Positions 1 to 9,038 of a DNA stretch of 64,000 nt are shown here, in pieces. The first letter of the stretch is position 1, and each line of letters opens with the position of its first letter. A model generated the notes under the pieces. That model made no database searches, had not been told where the DNA came from, and was given only the letters and a program-made list of their open reading frames with translations. The stretch covers positions 2,728,001 through 2,792,000 of the forward strand of contig CAXXDH010000003.1 in the NCBI GenBank assembly GCA_963677785.2, in the 5' to 3' direction. The stretch comes from G963665495 sp963677785. Its GTDB lineage: Bacteria; Desulfobacterota; Desulfovibrionia; Desulfovibrionales; Desulfovibrionaceae. A program made the translations under genes and the position numbers.

Positions 1-1085
1 AGCTTGAGCATACGCAGGATCAGCGCCACAAAAAGGAGTTCGGTCTTTTTGGTCTTGACCTGGCGCAGCAGGGCGGGCTGCACGTCCTCGTAATCCAGAT
101 TGCCCTTGAAGGGCGGATTGGCCAGGATCAGGTTGTAGCCGTTCTCCGTATGGGCGGGGAAGTTGTCCGGAAAGCTGGTGCTGAGGGTGTCCTGATAGTG
201 GATGTTGGGCGCGTCGATGCCGTGCAGCAGCAGGTTCATGGCCGCGATGCGCAGCATGGTGGAGTCGAAGTCGAAGCCGTGGAACATGCGGTTGTGGATA
301 TGCTCCAGGTGCGGCTCCAGCAGATCGCCCGAATAGTTTTTTTGTCCGTCCGCATGTTCGAACACTCCCTCCGGCGAGGTGTACGTACGCCAGAGGTATT
401 CCACCGCGGCCACGAGAAAACCGGCCGTACCGCAGGCCGGGTCGCCGATGACGTCCGTGGGCTTGGGCGCGGCCATCTCCACCATCAGCCGGATGATATG
501 GCGGGGCGTACGGAACTGGCCGTTGATGCCGGCGGTGGTCAGCTTGCCGAGCAGATACTCGTAGAGATCGCCTTTGGTGTCCCCTTGGGTCAGAGGCAGG
601 GAGTCGATCATTTTTACGGCCGAAACCAGCAGGCTGGGCTTCTGGATCATGAGTTGCGCGTCTTTCATGTACACGCCCAGTTTGGCGTCTTGTCCGTTGC
701 TCTTCCCGCTGTTTTCCTTGGTTTTGTTTCCGTTCTCATCCCCGTTTCCATTCTGGGCGATCATCTTGAAATGGGGGAACACGCCGTCGCGTACGAGGGG
801 CAGCATTCTGTCCGCGCCCATTTCCTTGAAGCGGGACCAGCGGAGTTGCTGCGGATCTATGACTTCTCCTTCCACTTTGATGTCCGTATAGGGGGTGAAC
901 AAACTGACGAAAGGCTTGCCGGTGTGCTGCGCGCATTTTTCGTTGAGCGTCTCACTGCCGTCCAGGAGGCGCGCGAACATCAAATAGGATATTTGTTCGA
1001 TGACAGTGAGCGGGTTGGTGATGCCGCCGGTCCAGAATTCGGTCCAGAGGTTGTCGATTTTATTACGGAATTCGCCTGAAATCAT
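1..1085 (-). CDS. hsdM: Type I restriction-modification DNA methyltransferase, HsdM (partial, runs off left edge)
   Basis: This is the adenine methyltransferase subunit of a type I restriction-modification system, which methylates the recognition site together with HsdS. The start codon is the ATG at 1085. The first residues, MISGEFRNKIDNLW followed by a segment ending LMFARLLD, match the N-terminal helical domain of HsdM. Near position 120 the frame reads ANPPFKGN, the NPPF catalytic motif of N6-adenine methyltransferases. The frame stays open to base 1, so the C-terminus lies outside the window. It follows hsdR by 15 bases in the same direction. No specificity gene hsdS is visible and it may lie further left. 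Confidence 0.93.
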   Translation of the reverse strand, partial: MISGEFRNKIDNLWTEFWTGGITNPLTVIEQISYLMFARLLDGSETLNEKCAQHTGKPFVSLFTPYTDIKVEGEVIDPQQLRWSRFKEMGADRMLPLVRDGVFPHFKMIAQNGNGDENGNKTKENSGKSNGQDAKLGVYMKDAQLMIQKPSLLVSAVKMIDSLPLTQGDTKGDLYEYLLGKLTTAGINGQFRTPRHIIRLMVEMAAPKPTDVIGDPACGTAGFLVAAVEYLWRTYTSPEGVFEHADGQKNYSGDLLEPHLEHIHNRMFHGFDFDSTMLRIAAMNLLLHGIDAPNIHYQDTLSTSFPDNFPAHTENGYNLILANPPFKGNLDYEDVQPALLRQVKTKKTELLFVALILRMLK

Positions 1086-1100
1086 ACGGTTGTTTTCTCT

Positions 1101-4100
1101 TTACAGGGTTTTGGGTTTGAAGGTTTCAACGATTTCCAGGAATTCGTCCATCATTCGTTCATCCGGAAAGACACTGTCCGGGCCGCCGCTGTCAAGTCTG
1201 GTGAAGGGCTGTTCAAAGAGCTTTTCGACCTCGATGCTGCCGTTTCTGGTGATATAGCTTTGCAATAATTGAATGAAATCGCTTTGTTTCGCCGTCAGTC
1301 CGGGGTGGTTGCGTACAAAAGCGGCAAAGCGTTCCCGCACCGCTTCCTTATTCATGCCGATGATGTCGCGAATGCTTTGTTCGAGCGGTTTGGCTTCGTC
1401 GAAATACTCCTTGAGCAGAGCGAGGTCCACATCCGGCCGCCGCGTCAGTATCAGGGAGGTCAGGGCCTTGATATCGGATTCGCTCACGGGCTGGCCTGCC
1501 CTGATTTTTTTCAAGGTGGCATTGGTGTCGAAAAGTTCGTTCAAGGCTTCGAGCACGCGTTGTTTGTAGAGGGCGAATTCGTTCTCGGGAAGAGGCAAAT
1601 CGCGCTTTTGCAGCTGTTCTTCCCCGTCCGTAATCGTCGTGACCTTAATGGGCAGAGGAACCTCTCCGCCGTTCTCGCGGTAGCGCATGATGCCGCGAAG
1701 CTCATTGCGGATTTCCTCCAGGTCGCCCACGGTGCAGTCATTCCAAAACTCGCGGTCAAGCACGCGTTTGATGGTCTCGGCCTTGGCCCTGACAGGGTTG
1801 AGATGTTTCTGCAGGCTGTTGACCTTGTTGACGACGCGGTCCTGCAAATTGCGCAGGGCGTTGCTCGTTCCCGGATTTTTGATTTTTTCCTGCTGGCAGA
1901 GCGCAATGAGCAGATCGAAATCGTAGGCCGTACTGTTCCCTTGCTCCGGCACCCACTGCATCAGGGGGGCGATAGTCTCGGAGAGTATTTGTACGGTGGG
2001 CGGGGCAAGTTGTTTGAGTACGCCGTCCTGGAGCACGGTTTTTACCTCGTGCCATTTTTCACGGACCGAGATGGTTTTCATGTCCAGAGATTGAATATCC
2101 TGTTTCAGAAGGCTGGTGGCCAGGTCGCAGACAGCATATGCGGCCTGTTGCTGCGCGTATTTTGCAAATTCCAGCCGGGCTTCGAAGAGGCGTTGCATCA
2201 ACCCTTTGCCGTTGCCTTTTCCCGTCTCGGGTTTGTCGACATCGAAGTATTCGAAGTTCTGCCAATGATCGAAAATGCGGAATTTCTTCTTATGTTTTCC
2301 CACATCGAAAAGATTCTCGCACTGACGTGTGCCGCGCCCGATCATTTGCCAGAATTTGACCTTGGATTTCACCGGCTTCGCAAAGACCAGATTGACCACT
2401 TCGGGAACGTCCACGCCCGTGTCGAGCATGTCCACGGAGATGGCGATGGTCGGTTGTTTTGTTTTTTCCTTGAATTTGTCCAGCAGCTCGTCGGCTCTGG
2501 AATCTTCCGAAACAATGACTTCGCAAAACGATCCGCCGTATTGGGGGTAGTTTTTGTCGAACAGCTCTTTGAGGCGTCTGGCGTGGGCCTTGTTGCGGGA
2601 AAAGATGATGGACTTTCCTGGCTGCTGTCCGCTCCCGTCCCTGATGCCGTTTTCCATCAGGTTGCGAAGGATGAGCGTATTGGTGTTCTCGCTGGTGATG
2701 GTTTTTTCCAGCTCCGCCGGATCGTAATCATAGAGCTCGGGATCTTCGCCGTCCTCTTCGAGCTGTTTTATCTGCTGGTCCGTCAGCCCCCCGTATTTGA
2801 TGCCGCGCTTCAGGAACTGGGTGGAATGGGAAAACACTTCCATGGGGACCAGGGTATGGTCGGCCACGGCCTGTTCGAAGTCGTACAAGGCCGTGGGGTC
2901 CTGGTCTTCACAGCCAAAAAGCGAGAAAGTGTTTTTCTGGACCATTTTGATGGGGGTCGCGGTAAGTCCGACCTGCAGACCGTCGAAATACAGAAACAGA
3001 TCGCGGTATTTGTTGTAGATGGAACGGTGGGATTCGTCCGCGATGATCAGATCGAAATAACCGGGGTCGTATTCCTGAAAAAAATCCATCATGGCGGGAT
3101 AGGTAGCGATATTGATCCGCTTGTCCCGTCGTTCTTTTGAAGCCGAGTTGAGAACGTTGACGCCTTCGGAGAGGTAATTGCCGAAGGCGTTTTTGGCTTG
3201 TTTGCGCAGTTCTTTGCGGTCGCACAGGAAAAGAACGTGACGGATCCAGCCCGCGCGGTAGAGCACGTCCGCCAAAGAAACCGCCACCCTGGTTTTGCCC
3301 GTACCGGTGGCCATGACGATGAGCGCCTTGCGGTGTTTGTTGGTAAAGCGCTCGATCACGTGTTTGATGACGTTGTGCTGATAGGTTCGTCCGGCGATGT
3401 CGGAGCGCTGGGTGATCGAATCCAGCGGCAGTTTGTCCGCGCGCTGGTTGTTTACCAGATATTGCAGGCTCTCTTTGGAGTAGAAACCGAATAGCCGGCG
3501 CGTATGATAGCCCTGCGCGTCATCCAGCATCTTGATGTCGTAGCCGTTGGTGTAAAAGATGACGGGGCGTTGTCCGAATTTTTCCTCACAGCCGTCGGCA
3601 TAGCATACGGCCTGGGTCTTGCCCGTTTCCACGTCTTTGGAAGTCTTTTTGGCTTCGATAACGGCCAGCGGTTTTCCGTTGTCATCCATGAGGACATAAT
3701 CGGCAATGCCTGTGCCGGAGTCGTTGGACTTGTCCGGAACCGGGACCTCCTGCCAGACCTCTTCAGTATTTTTTCCCTCCACTCCGACATTCCATCCCGC
3801 ATCCATGAGCATGGTGTCGATGAGCCGTCTGCGGGTTTCTTTTTCGCTGAAGCCCAGTTCGTTGGAAGTGTTTTGTCCGAGATGGAGGAGCGCCTCGTAT
3901 TCCTGGGCTTTTTGTTCGGCGGTTTCACGCGCCAGGCGTTCGGCTTCGAATTTTACGAGAAGCTCTTTGAGCTGGTTGTCCTTGTCTTCTTCTGCTTCGT
4001 GTCGCTTACGGACAACGGCCTTTGGCGGGCGTTCGGCTTCGCCCTTCGGGCGAATGAACGTCTGCGGACATTGTTCCTTGGTTCCTTTGCGCGAGGCGAC

Positions 4101-4460
4101 GAACAGCCAGCGGGCGATATCAAAGGCGTCATGCAAAGCGCCAAGCGCTTTTTCCGGGGTGGATGCTTCCCCGTGAGCGGCTTTGTTTCCTTGAATGCGG
4201 ATAAAGTGAAGCTTGGAAAGGACTGCCTCCGGAACTTTGGCCTTGAAATCCTCATCGTTGAGCAGATCGAAAAGGTTCGATTCCGGCAGACGCGAAAGTT
4301 TGAGCGTACGATAAACCCACTCCACGGTGCGTTCGTTGAACTGGCGTAGTTTTACCAGCGCGCTGGAGGGATCGCTCCAGACGTATTTTTCGGCGTATGC
4401 GCCGAGAGCTGCCAGATCTTCCCAGTGTTCCCGGATGAACTCAAAATTGATGGAATTCAT
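1101..4460 (-). CDS. hsdR: Type I restriction enzyme R subunit, HsdR
   Basis: HsdR is the ATP-dependent translocase and nuclease of a type I restriction complex. The protein has about 1119 residues. A DUF4145-like helical domain fills the first ~110 residues. A PD-(D/E)XK nuclease core with IADYVLMDD and AVIEAKK follows near 260. The helicase part has Walker A ATGTGKT near 383, a DEAD-like box IIADESHRS near 473, LTATPI, and motif VI in WQMIGRGTRQ. I prefer the ATG at 4460 over the one 15 bases upstream because GAGG sits five bases before it. The gene lies between a CARF/sigma-54 regulator (43 bases upstream) and hsdM, all in one direction, which suggests co-transcription. The length is normal and no frame damage is seen. 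Confidence 0.95.
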   Translation of the reverse strand: MNSINFEFIREHWEDLAALGAYAEKYVWSDPSSALVKLRQFNERTVEWVYRTLKLSRLPESNLFDLLNDEDFKAKVPEAVLSKLHFIRIQGNKAAHGEASTPEKALGALHDAFDIARWLFVASRKGTKEQCPQTFIRPKGEAERPPKAVVRKRHEAEEDKDNQLKELLVKFEAERLARETAEQKAQEYEALLHLGQNTSNELGFSEKETRRRLIDTMLMDAGWNVGVEGKNTEEVWQEVPVPDKSNDSGTGIADYVLMDDNGKPLAVIEAKKTSKDVETGKTQAVCYADGCEEKFGQRPVIFYTNGYDIKMLDDAQGYHTRRLFGFYSKESLQYLVNNQRADKLPLDSITQRSDIAGRTYQHNVIKHVIERFTNKHRKALIVMATGTGKTRVAVSLADVLYRAGWIRHVLFLCDRKELRKQAKNAFGNYLSEGVNVLNSASKERRDKRINIATYPAMMDFFQEYDPGYFDLIIADESHRSIYNKYRDLFLYFDGLQVGLTATPIKMVQKNTFSLFGCEDQDPTALYDFEQAVADHTLVPMEVFSHSTQFLKRGIKYGGLTDQQIKQLEEDGEDPELYDYDPAELEKTITSENTNTLILRNLMENGIRDGSGQQPGKSIIFSRNKAHARRLKELFDKNYPQYGGSFCEVIVSEDSRADELLDKFKEKTKQPTIAISVDMLDTGVDVPEVVNLVFAKPVKSKVKFWQMIGRGTRQCENLFDVGKHKKKFRIFDHWQNFEYFDVDKPETGKGNGKGLMQRLFEARLEFAKYAQQQAAYAVCDLATSLLKQDIQSLDMKTISVREKWHEVKTVLQDGVLKQLAPPTVQILSETIAPLMQWVPEQGNSTAYDFDLLIALCQQEKIKNPGTSNALRNLQDRVVNKVNSLQKHLNPVRAKAETIKRVLDREFWNDCTVGDLEEIRNELRGIMRYRENGGEVPLPIKVTTITDGEEQLQKRDLPLPENEFALYKQRVLEALNELFDTNATLKKIRAGQPVSESDIKALTSLILTRRPDVDLALLKEYFDEAKPLEQSIRDIIGMNKEAVRERFAAFVRNHPGLTAKQSDFIQLLQSYITRNGSIEVEKLFEQPFTRLDSGGPDSVFPDERMMDEFLEIVETFKPKTL

Positions 4461-4503
4461 GTAGTCCTCATGCATGCCTTAGTTGATAGCAACCAGCGTA
4501 CCA

Positions 4504-6006
4504 TTATTCGGTTACGCCGTATTTTTTGAGCCAGTTCGTCAGGGTCTGATAGTTGGAAAGTCCAAGGAGTTTGGTGGCTTTGGCCTTGTTCCCGCGCGAT
4601 TCGTCAAGCGCTCGTTCGAGATAATGACGCGCAACCGTATTGATCAGCTCGGGCAGGTTGAATTCTTCGCTCAACGTACGGTTCAATATCTTGGCCTGCG
4701 GATCCGGAGTAGCGCAGATCAAGGATTCCCGGATGTCGTCGCTGCGTATGACGGGGCCTTCGGCCCAGATGGACGCCCTGCGGAGCGTATTCAGCAGCTC
4801 GCGTACGTTGCCCGGCCAGGGGTGCTGCATAAGAAGATTTGTTGCGGAAGCGGAAAGTTTCTTATGCGTATATCCGGGCTCTTCCGCGCTTTCTGCGTTG
4901 ACCTGATCGAGGAGCGCGTCAATGAGCAGGCTCAGGTCGCCCGGACGTTCTTTGATCGGCGGCAGGTGCAGCATCGCTACCGCCAGCCGGTAAAAAAGAT
5001 CCGAGCGAAAACGCCCGGCGGCGACCTCTTCCGTGAGGCTGCGATTGGTGGCTGCAATGACGCGTACGTTTACCTTTTTCGGAATCGAAGTACCCAGCCT
5101 GAGCACTTCGTCTTCCTGCAACGTACGCAGGAGTTTTACCTGGGTGAGCAGCGGGAGCTCGCCGACTTCATCAAGAAACAGGGAACCGTTGTCCGCAGCC
5201 TCGAAATAGCCTGCTTTCGTGCTGTCAGCACCGGTAAAAGCGCCTTTCATGTGACCAAAAAGTTCGGATTCGACGAGTTCGGAAGGAATGGCGCCGCAGT
5301 TCACAGCAATAAAAGGCTGGTCTTTTCTGGGGCTGGCCTTGTGGATGGCTCTGGCCAGCAATTCCTTGCCCGTACCTGAAGCGCCTTCAATCAGTACGGG
5401 AACGGAACGGGGAGCTGCTCTTCGCGCCTTGAGGATCACACGCCGCATTACTTCGCTGCGGTGGACGATGTCGTCGAATTCCGGCGCATCGGGGGGCAAC
5501 CCGGCGCTGAGCCGTTCGAGTCTTTTGTCCGGCCCTTTGAAAAGATTGGGGATGAAATCGGCTGCGATATCAAAAGGCACAGAAGCGGTTTGAACGCCGT
5601 GCTGCTGCGAAGACTCTATGAGTTCGGCAGGAAAGCGCGTTTTAGCCAGAATGATCCAGACAGCGGCCATTGCCGGGGTGCCCGGACTGAGGTGGAATGT
5701 CAGCTTCGCGGAATCGGCATCGTCAATGGTGCTGCCGACGACTGAAATCACCTGTTCGTAAATTTCTCCAAAATGGGTAGGGGAGGAAAGCGTGCAGTGA
5801 TGCGTTGTGATAGGTGCGGAGGTGAGAGTCGTCAGCCATTCAACGTAAACGTTTGTCTCATCCGCAGGGTAATTGTTGATGAGGATGACTCCATCATAGG
5901 CGCGCTCAGTAACTGCCTGCGCAATGGGGCCGAGCCCGAGAGATTCGGATTCCGTTCGTGCCCGAAGATCAGTTCTCCCCACCCAACAGAATAAGAGCTT
6001 TTGCAT
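4504..6006 (-). CDS. Sigma-54-dependent activator with N-terminal CARF-like domain (RtcR-like)
   Basis: A 500-residue bacterial enhancer-binding protein. Residues 1 to ~165 form a Rossmann-type domain with an LSPGTPAM segment, the position and form of the signature loop of CARF domains, as in RtcR. The AAA+ domain has Walker A GASGTGKE near 207 and the sigma-54 contact loop GAFTGA near 255. The last ~45 residues form a Fis-type HTH (NKAKATKLLGLSNYQTL). Known: RtcR uses a CARF domain to gate sigma-54 activation of RNA repair genes. Here no rtcA or rtcB is present; the neighbours are hsdR and hsdM downstream and a divergent HIRAN gene. The ligand is unknown. The start at 6006 has a weak ribosome site. 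Confidence 0.85.
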   Translation of the reverse strand: MQKLLFCWVGRTDLRARTESESLGLGPIAQAVTERAYDGVILINNYPADETNVYVEWLTTLTSAPITTHHCTLSSPTHFGEIYEQVISVVGSTIDDADSAKLTFHLSPGTPAMAAVWIILAKTRFPAELIESSQQHGVQTASVPFDIAADFIPNLFKGPDKRLERLSAGLPPDAPEFDDIVHRSEVMRRVILKARRAAPRSVPVLIEGASGTGKELLARAIHKASPRKDQPFIAVNCGAIPSELVESELFGHMKGAFTGADSTKAGYFEAADNGSLFLDEVGELPLLTQVKLLRTLQEDEVLRLGTSIPKKVNVRVIAATNRSLTEEVAAGRFRSDLFYRLAVAMLHLPPIKERPGDLSLLIDALLDQVNAESAEEPGYTHKKLSASATNLLMQHPWPGNVRELLNTLRRASIWAEGPVIRSDDIRESLICATPDPQAKILNRTLSEEFNLPELINTVARHYLERALDESRGNKAKATKLLGLSNYQTLTNWLKKYGVTE

Positions 6007-6064
6007 GGGGATAAGTTACAAGATCGTTTACATGTTCACAAGATTTTTTATGATTTTTCAGGTT

Positions 6065-6094
6065 GTGCTATATGGTCATTGCTCCATAGCGCAC
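6065..6094. promoter_or_regulatory. Imperfect palindrome, candidate activator binding site
   Basis: Two 11-base arms, GTGCTATATGG (6065-6075) and CCATAGCGCAC (6084-6094), match as an inverted repeat at 9 of 11 positions with an 8-base spacer. It lies between the divergent CARF/sigma-54 activator and the HIRAN gene, upstream of a candidate sigma-54 promoter. That is where an enhancer-binding protein would bind. Assignment to this activator is inference. Confidence 0.4.
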
Positions 6095-6127
6095 GTAAAT
6101 TCAGATATAAAAAGGTAAAAATGGCTT

Positions 6128-6143
6128 TGGCATGTTCTTTTCA
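6128..6143 (+). promoter_or_regulatory. Candidate sigma-54 promoter
   Basis: TGGCATG, four bases, then TTTCA resembles the -24/-12 consensus TGGCACG-N4-TTGCA. The -24 GG is intact and the -12 GC is TC, so it is one step off at the key dinucleotide. Start of transcription would fall near 6154, about 50 bases before the preferred start codon at 6203. Confidence 0.4.
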
Positions 6144-6202
6144 ATGGAGAGGCAATGCCGCAGAGGATTGAAGGTGGCTATTCGGACAAGCTGGAGACTA
6201 TC

Positions 6203-6607
6203 ATGAGAATGACACGAAGATCCTTTCTTACATTTTTGGGAGCCGTATCTCTCACTGGTGCGGCAATCAATCAGAAGCGAACAGGGGCGGCCCCAAAGGT
6301 GACAGTGATCAACCTGTTTTCAGTTGCAGGGCTGCAATATTATCAAGGACCGCAAATCGCGGGGAGTCTCGTCTCCGGTGATACGCTCCGGCTTATTCCC
6401 GAACCGGGCAATGCATATGATGGCTTTGCTGTGGAGATATTTCAAGGGAAGAACAAATTGGGCTACGTGCCTCGGAGCGATAACAGGCACATCAGCAGGA
6501 TGCTCGCACAAGGTGTAAATCTTTATTGCGAAGTGCTTGAAGTGACCCCGGATCGATTGCCCTGGAGCGGCGTACGGGTACAGGTTTCATTGATCGAAAA
6601 GGTTTGA
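6203..6607 (+). CDS. Tat-signal HIRAN-domain protein
   Basis: About 134 residues. The N-terminus MRMTRRSFLTFLGAVSLTGA carries a twin-arginine motif (TRRSFL) followed by a hydrophobic stretch, so export by the Tat pathway is expected. The rest is a HIRAN domain: VAGLQYY near 40, then GDTLRLIPEPGNAYDGFAVE and LGYVPRSDN, the typical order of conserved pieces. I use the ATG at 6203, with GGAG seven bases upstream, rather than the one at 6155, because the former begins exactly at the signal peptide and leaves room for the sigma-54 site. HIRAN domains usually bind DNA ends in the cytoplasm, so an exported copy is unusual. The role is unknown. Confidence 0.75.
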   Translation: MRMTRRSFLTFLGAVSLTGAAINQKRTGAAPKVTVINLFSVAGLQYYQGPQIAGSLVSGDTLRLIPEPGNAYDGFAVEIFQGKNKLGYVPRSDNRHISRMLAQGVNLYCEVLEVTPDRLPWSGVRVQVSLIEKV

Positions 6608-6706
6608 ATGCAGCAGGGAGGGAAGCAAAGTAACGGTCAAAACAACTCCTTCTACTCACGCGCGTAGCCCTGGCATACTGTATTCCTCAACCAAGGAGGA
6701 GAAAGT

Positions 6707-7048
6707 ATGGCGGCAAGTTCGAAGGGACGGACATCGGCTGAGGAGATCGAGAGATGGCGCAGGCACATTGAGAGCTGCAAGCACAGCGGCCTGAGTCAGG
6801 AGGCGTACTGCAGGCAGCACGGGATATCCAAGAGTACGCTGGGGTATTGGAAGCGCCGGTTCGAGCGGGATGCAGCATACGGCGATATTCCGACCGTGGT
6901 TCCCGTTCCCATGCATTTTATCCCGGAGAGAGGGCCGTGCGAACCACTGCAGCTGCACATTGGAGAGCGCTACCGGATTGAGATCCGGGAAAATTTCAAT
7001 CCCGCGCTTCTGAAAAAATTGCTGCGTACGTTGGAGCGGCTGGAATGA
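6707..7048 (+). CDS. IS66-family accessory protein TnpA
   Basis: A 113-residue protein with an N-terminal helix-turn-helix typical of IS66 TnpA (EAYCRQHGISKSTLGYWKRR, residues ~32-52). It is led by AAGGAGGAG nine bases before the ATG. This is the only intact frame of the IS66 element. Its exact role in transposition is not known. Its stop overlaps the start of the broken tnpB. Confidence 0.85.
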   Translation: MAASSKGRTSAEEIERWRRHIESCKHSGLSQEAYCRQHGISKSTLGYWKRRFERDAAYGDIPTVVPVPMHFIPERGPCEPLQLHIGERYRIEIRENFNPALLKKLLRTLERLE

Positions 7049-7396
7049 ATCCGTTCGGTCCGCACACCAAAATATTTCTGGTCCTGCGCAACGGACATGC
7101 GCAAAGCCATTGACGGGCTCGCGCTGCTGGTGGCCGATCATCTGGAGCGGGATGCCTTTTCAGATCATTTGTTCGCCTTCTGCAACCGCGGCCGGACCAT
7201 CATTAAAATTCTCTACTGGAATCGCAACGGGTTTTGCCTGTGGTAAAAGCGCCTGAAAAAGGAACGCTTTCACTGGCCCGAAACCGCGGCTGAAATCCTC
7301 GAGCTCGGCCAGCGCGAGCTTGCCTGGCTTTTGGACGGATTTGCCCCCCTCACGTTGCGTGGACATCGGAAGCTGAACTACTCGACACTTTGTTGA
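7045..7396 (+). pseudogene. IS66 TnpB, frameshifted and interrupted
   Basis: The ATG at 7045 opens a frame reading NPFGPHTKIFLVLRNG, which then shifts near 7070 into the frame reading DMRKAIDGLALLVADHLERD, the TnpB core. A second lesion is a TAA directly after GFCLW (near 7243), where an aromatic or similar codon is expected before KRLKKERFHW. Both lesions together rule out a functional protein. Confidence 0.8.
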
Positions 7397-7457
7397 AAAC
7401 ATTGCAAATATTATTTTCTAATCATATTTCAAATAGTTATGTGTAATATGCGCAGTC

Positions 7458-8669
7458 ATGAACACTTCGTTTCTTCCTGACGATCCTGCCGCGCTCAAGG
7501 TCATCCTCGCCGACAAGGACGCTTACATCGCGCAGCTCGAAGAACAGATTCGTTTCTTCAAGGCCCTGCAGTTCCTGGCCAAATCAGAAAAAGCCAGGCC
7601 GCGCCGGAACGAAGACCAGTACTCGCTTTTTGACGAGGCCGAGATGGTTGCCGCTGAGCCGGAAGAACCGGAGGCCGAAGCTGACGAAATCACCGAAGTT
7701 GCCGGGCATACGCGCAAAAAGTCGGGCCGTCGGCCGATTCCGCGCGTGGAGGTCGTCCACGACATTCCCGAAGAAGAGAAAATCTGCGCCTGCGGTTGCC
7801 AACTCACGCGGATCGGCGAGGAAGTCAGCGAAAAACTGGACTTCATTCCGGCCAAAGTCCAGGTCATCCGCCACATCCGCCCCAAATACGCCTGCCGCGG
7901 GTGCGAGGGCGTGGAGGACGACGGACCCACGGTACGCACCGCTTCCATGCCGCTGCAGCTGATCCCGCAGGGAATCGTGACGCCGAGCCTGCTGGCCTAC
8001 ATTCTGGTCGGCAAATTCGCGGACGGCCTGCCGTTTTACCGGCAGCAGAACATGTTCGAACGCATCGGCATCGACATTTCGCGCGCCACCATGTCCGGCT
8101 GGGCGCTCCGGGCCGCGCGGGCCTGCGAACCGCTGGTCGCTCTGCTCAAACAGGAAATCCGCTCCGGCCCCATCATTAATATGGACGAAACCACGGTCCA
8201 GGTTTTGAAGGAGCCGGGCCGAAAAAACACAAGTAAATCATACATGTGGGTGGCGAGGGGAGGCCCGCCCGAGCATCCGGTCCTGCTGTTTCATTACGCT
8301 CCCGGCCGCGGCGGCTCGGTGGCCGCAGAGATCGTCGGTGATTTCAAGGGTTTTTTGCAGACCGACGGGTATATCGGCTACACCGGCCTGGGCGAACGCG
8401 AAGGCATCACGCATGTGGGCTGCCTGGCGCACGTACGGCGGAAGTTCAAGGACGTGCTCAAGGCCGCTCCCAAAAAAGGCAAGACCTAAGTCGGCACGGC
8501 TCAGACCGTCTTGAATCTGATCCAGAAGCTGTATCACCTCGAAAAGCAGGCTCGTGAGGCAAAGCTGCCGCCCGAAGACATCTACGCCATGCGTCAGGAA
8601 CGGGTGAAGCCGCTGCTGGAGAAAATCAAGAAGCTGCTGGTCGACCGCGAGAAAAGCACACCGCCCAAA
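7458..8669 (+). pseudogene. IS66 transposase TnpC, interrupted and truncated
   Basis: An N-terminal leucine-zipper-like part, a zinc-binding segment (ICACGCQL) and the start of the DDE core (IINMDETTVQVLKE; LQTDGYIGY) are readable for 343 residues up to a TAA at 8487-8489. The same frame then continues with IS66-like sequence (VLNLIQKLYHLEKQA, PLLEKIKKLLVDREK) until it meets the left end of the IS3 element near 8669. Full-length TnpC has about 500 residues, so roughly a quarter, including the final catalytic Glu, is missing. Confidence 0.85.
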
Positions 8670-8723
8670 TGGAGTTGACCCGATTTCGTGGACAAGTAAT
8701 CCTTTGAGAAGGAGGAGTTCACG

Positions 8724-9038
8724 ATGCCACCAACACACCCGCCATATTCTGCAGAATTTCGGAGGCAGATGATTGAGCTTGTTCGCTCAGGCCGCAGCCC
8801 TGATGAACTCGCGAAGGAGTTCGAGCCCTCTGGGCAAACGATTCGCAATTGGGTCCGCCAAGCAGATCTTGACAGCGGTCGACGTCAGGACGGGCTCACA
8901 ACTTCGGAACGTGAAGAACTGAACAGATTACGCCGCGAAAACAAACGACTTCAAGAGGAACGGGAGATATTGTCAAAAGCAGCGGCTTGGTTCGCCAAGG
9001 AGGCCGACTCGACTACGCGGAAGCGTTCGAGTTCGTGA
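8724..9038 (+). CDS. IS3-family OrfA
   Basis: A 104-residue DNA-binding protein: helix-turn-helix at ~15-50 (SPDELAKEFEPSGQTIRNWV) and a leucine-zipper region at ~65-90 (NRLRRENKRLQEEREILSKA). It is led by GAAGGAGGAG. The reading frame overlaps orfB, which is in the -1 frame. IS3 elements normally make a fused OrfAB by -1 slippage, and the CAAAAG run near 8974-8979 is the likely place. Confidence 0.9.
   Translation: MPPTHPPYSAEFRRQMIELVRSGRSPDELAKEFEPSGQTIRNWVRQADLDSGRRQDGLTTSEREELNRLRRENKRLQEEREILSKAAAWFAKEADSTTRKRSSS

Larger units (their letters stand above)
6630..8669 (+). mobile_element. Decayed IS66-family element, right end lost
   Basis: The element holds the three-gene order of IS66 (tnpA, tnpB, tnpC). 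The left end probably starts at the GTAA at 6630, as IS66 ends usually do. tnpB has a frameshift and a stop, and tnpC has an in-frame stop and then breaks where the IS3 element begins. No right terminal repeat is present, so the element is dead. Confidence 0.8.

Noticed and set aside
1269..3140. A 623-codon open frame on the plus strand
   Set aside because: It is antisense to hsdR in the codon-aligned phase, shows no domain, and hsdR is complete and conserved.
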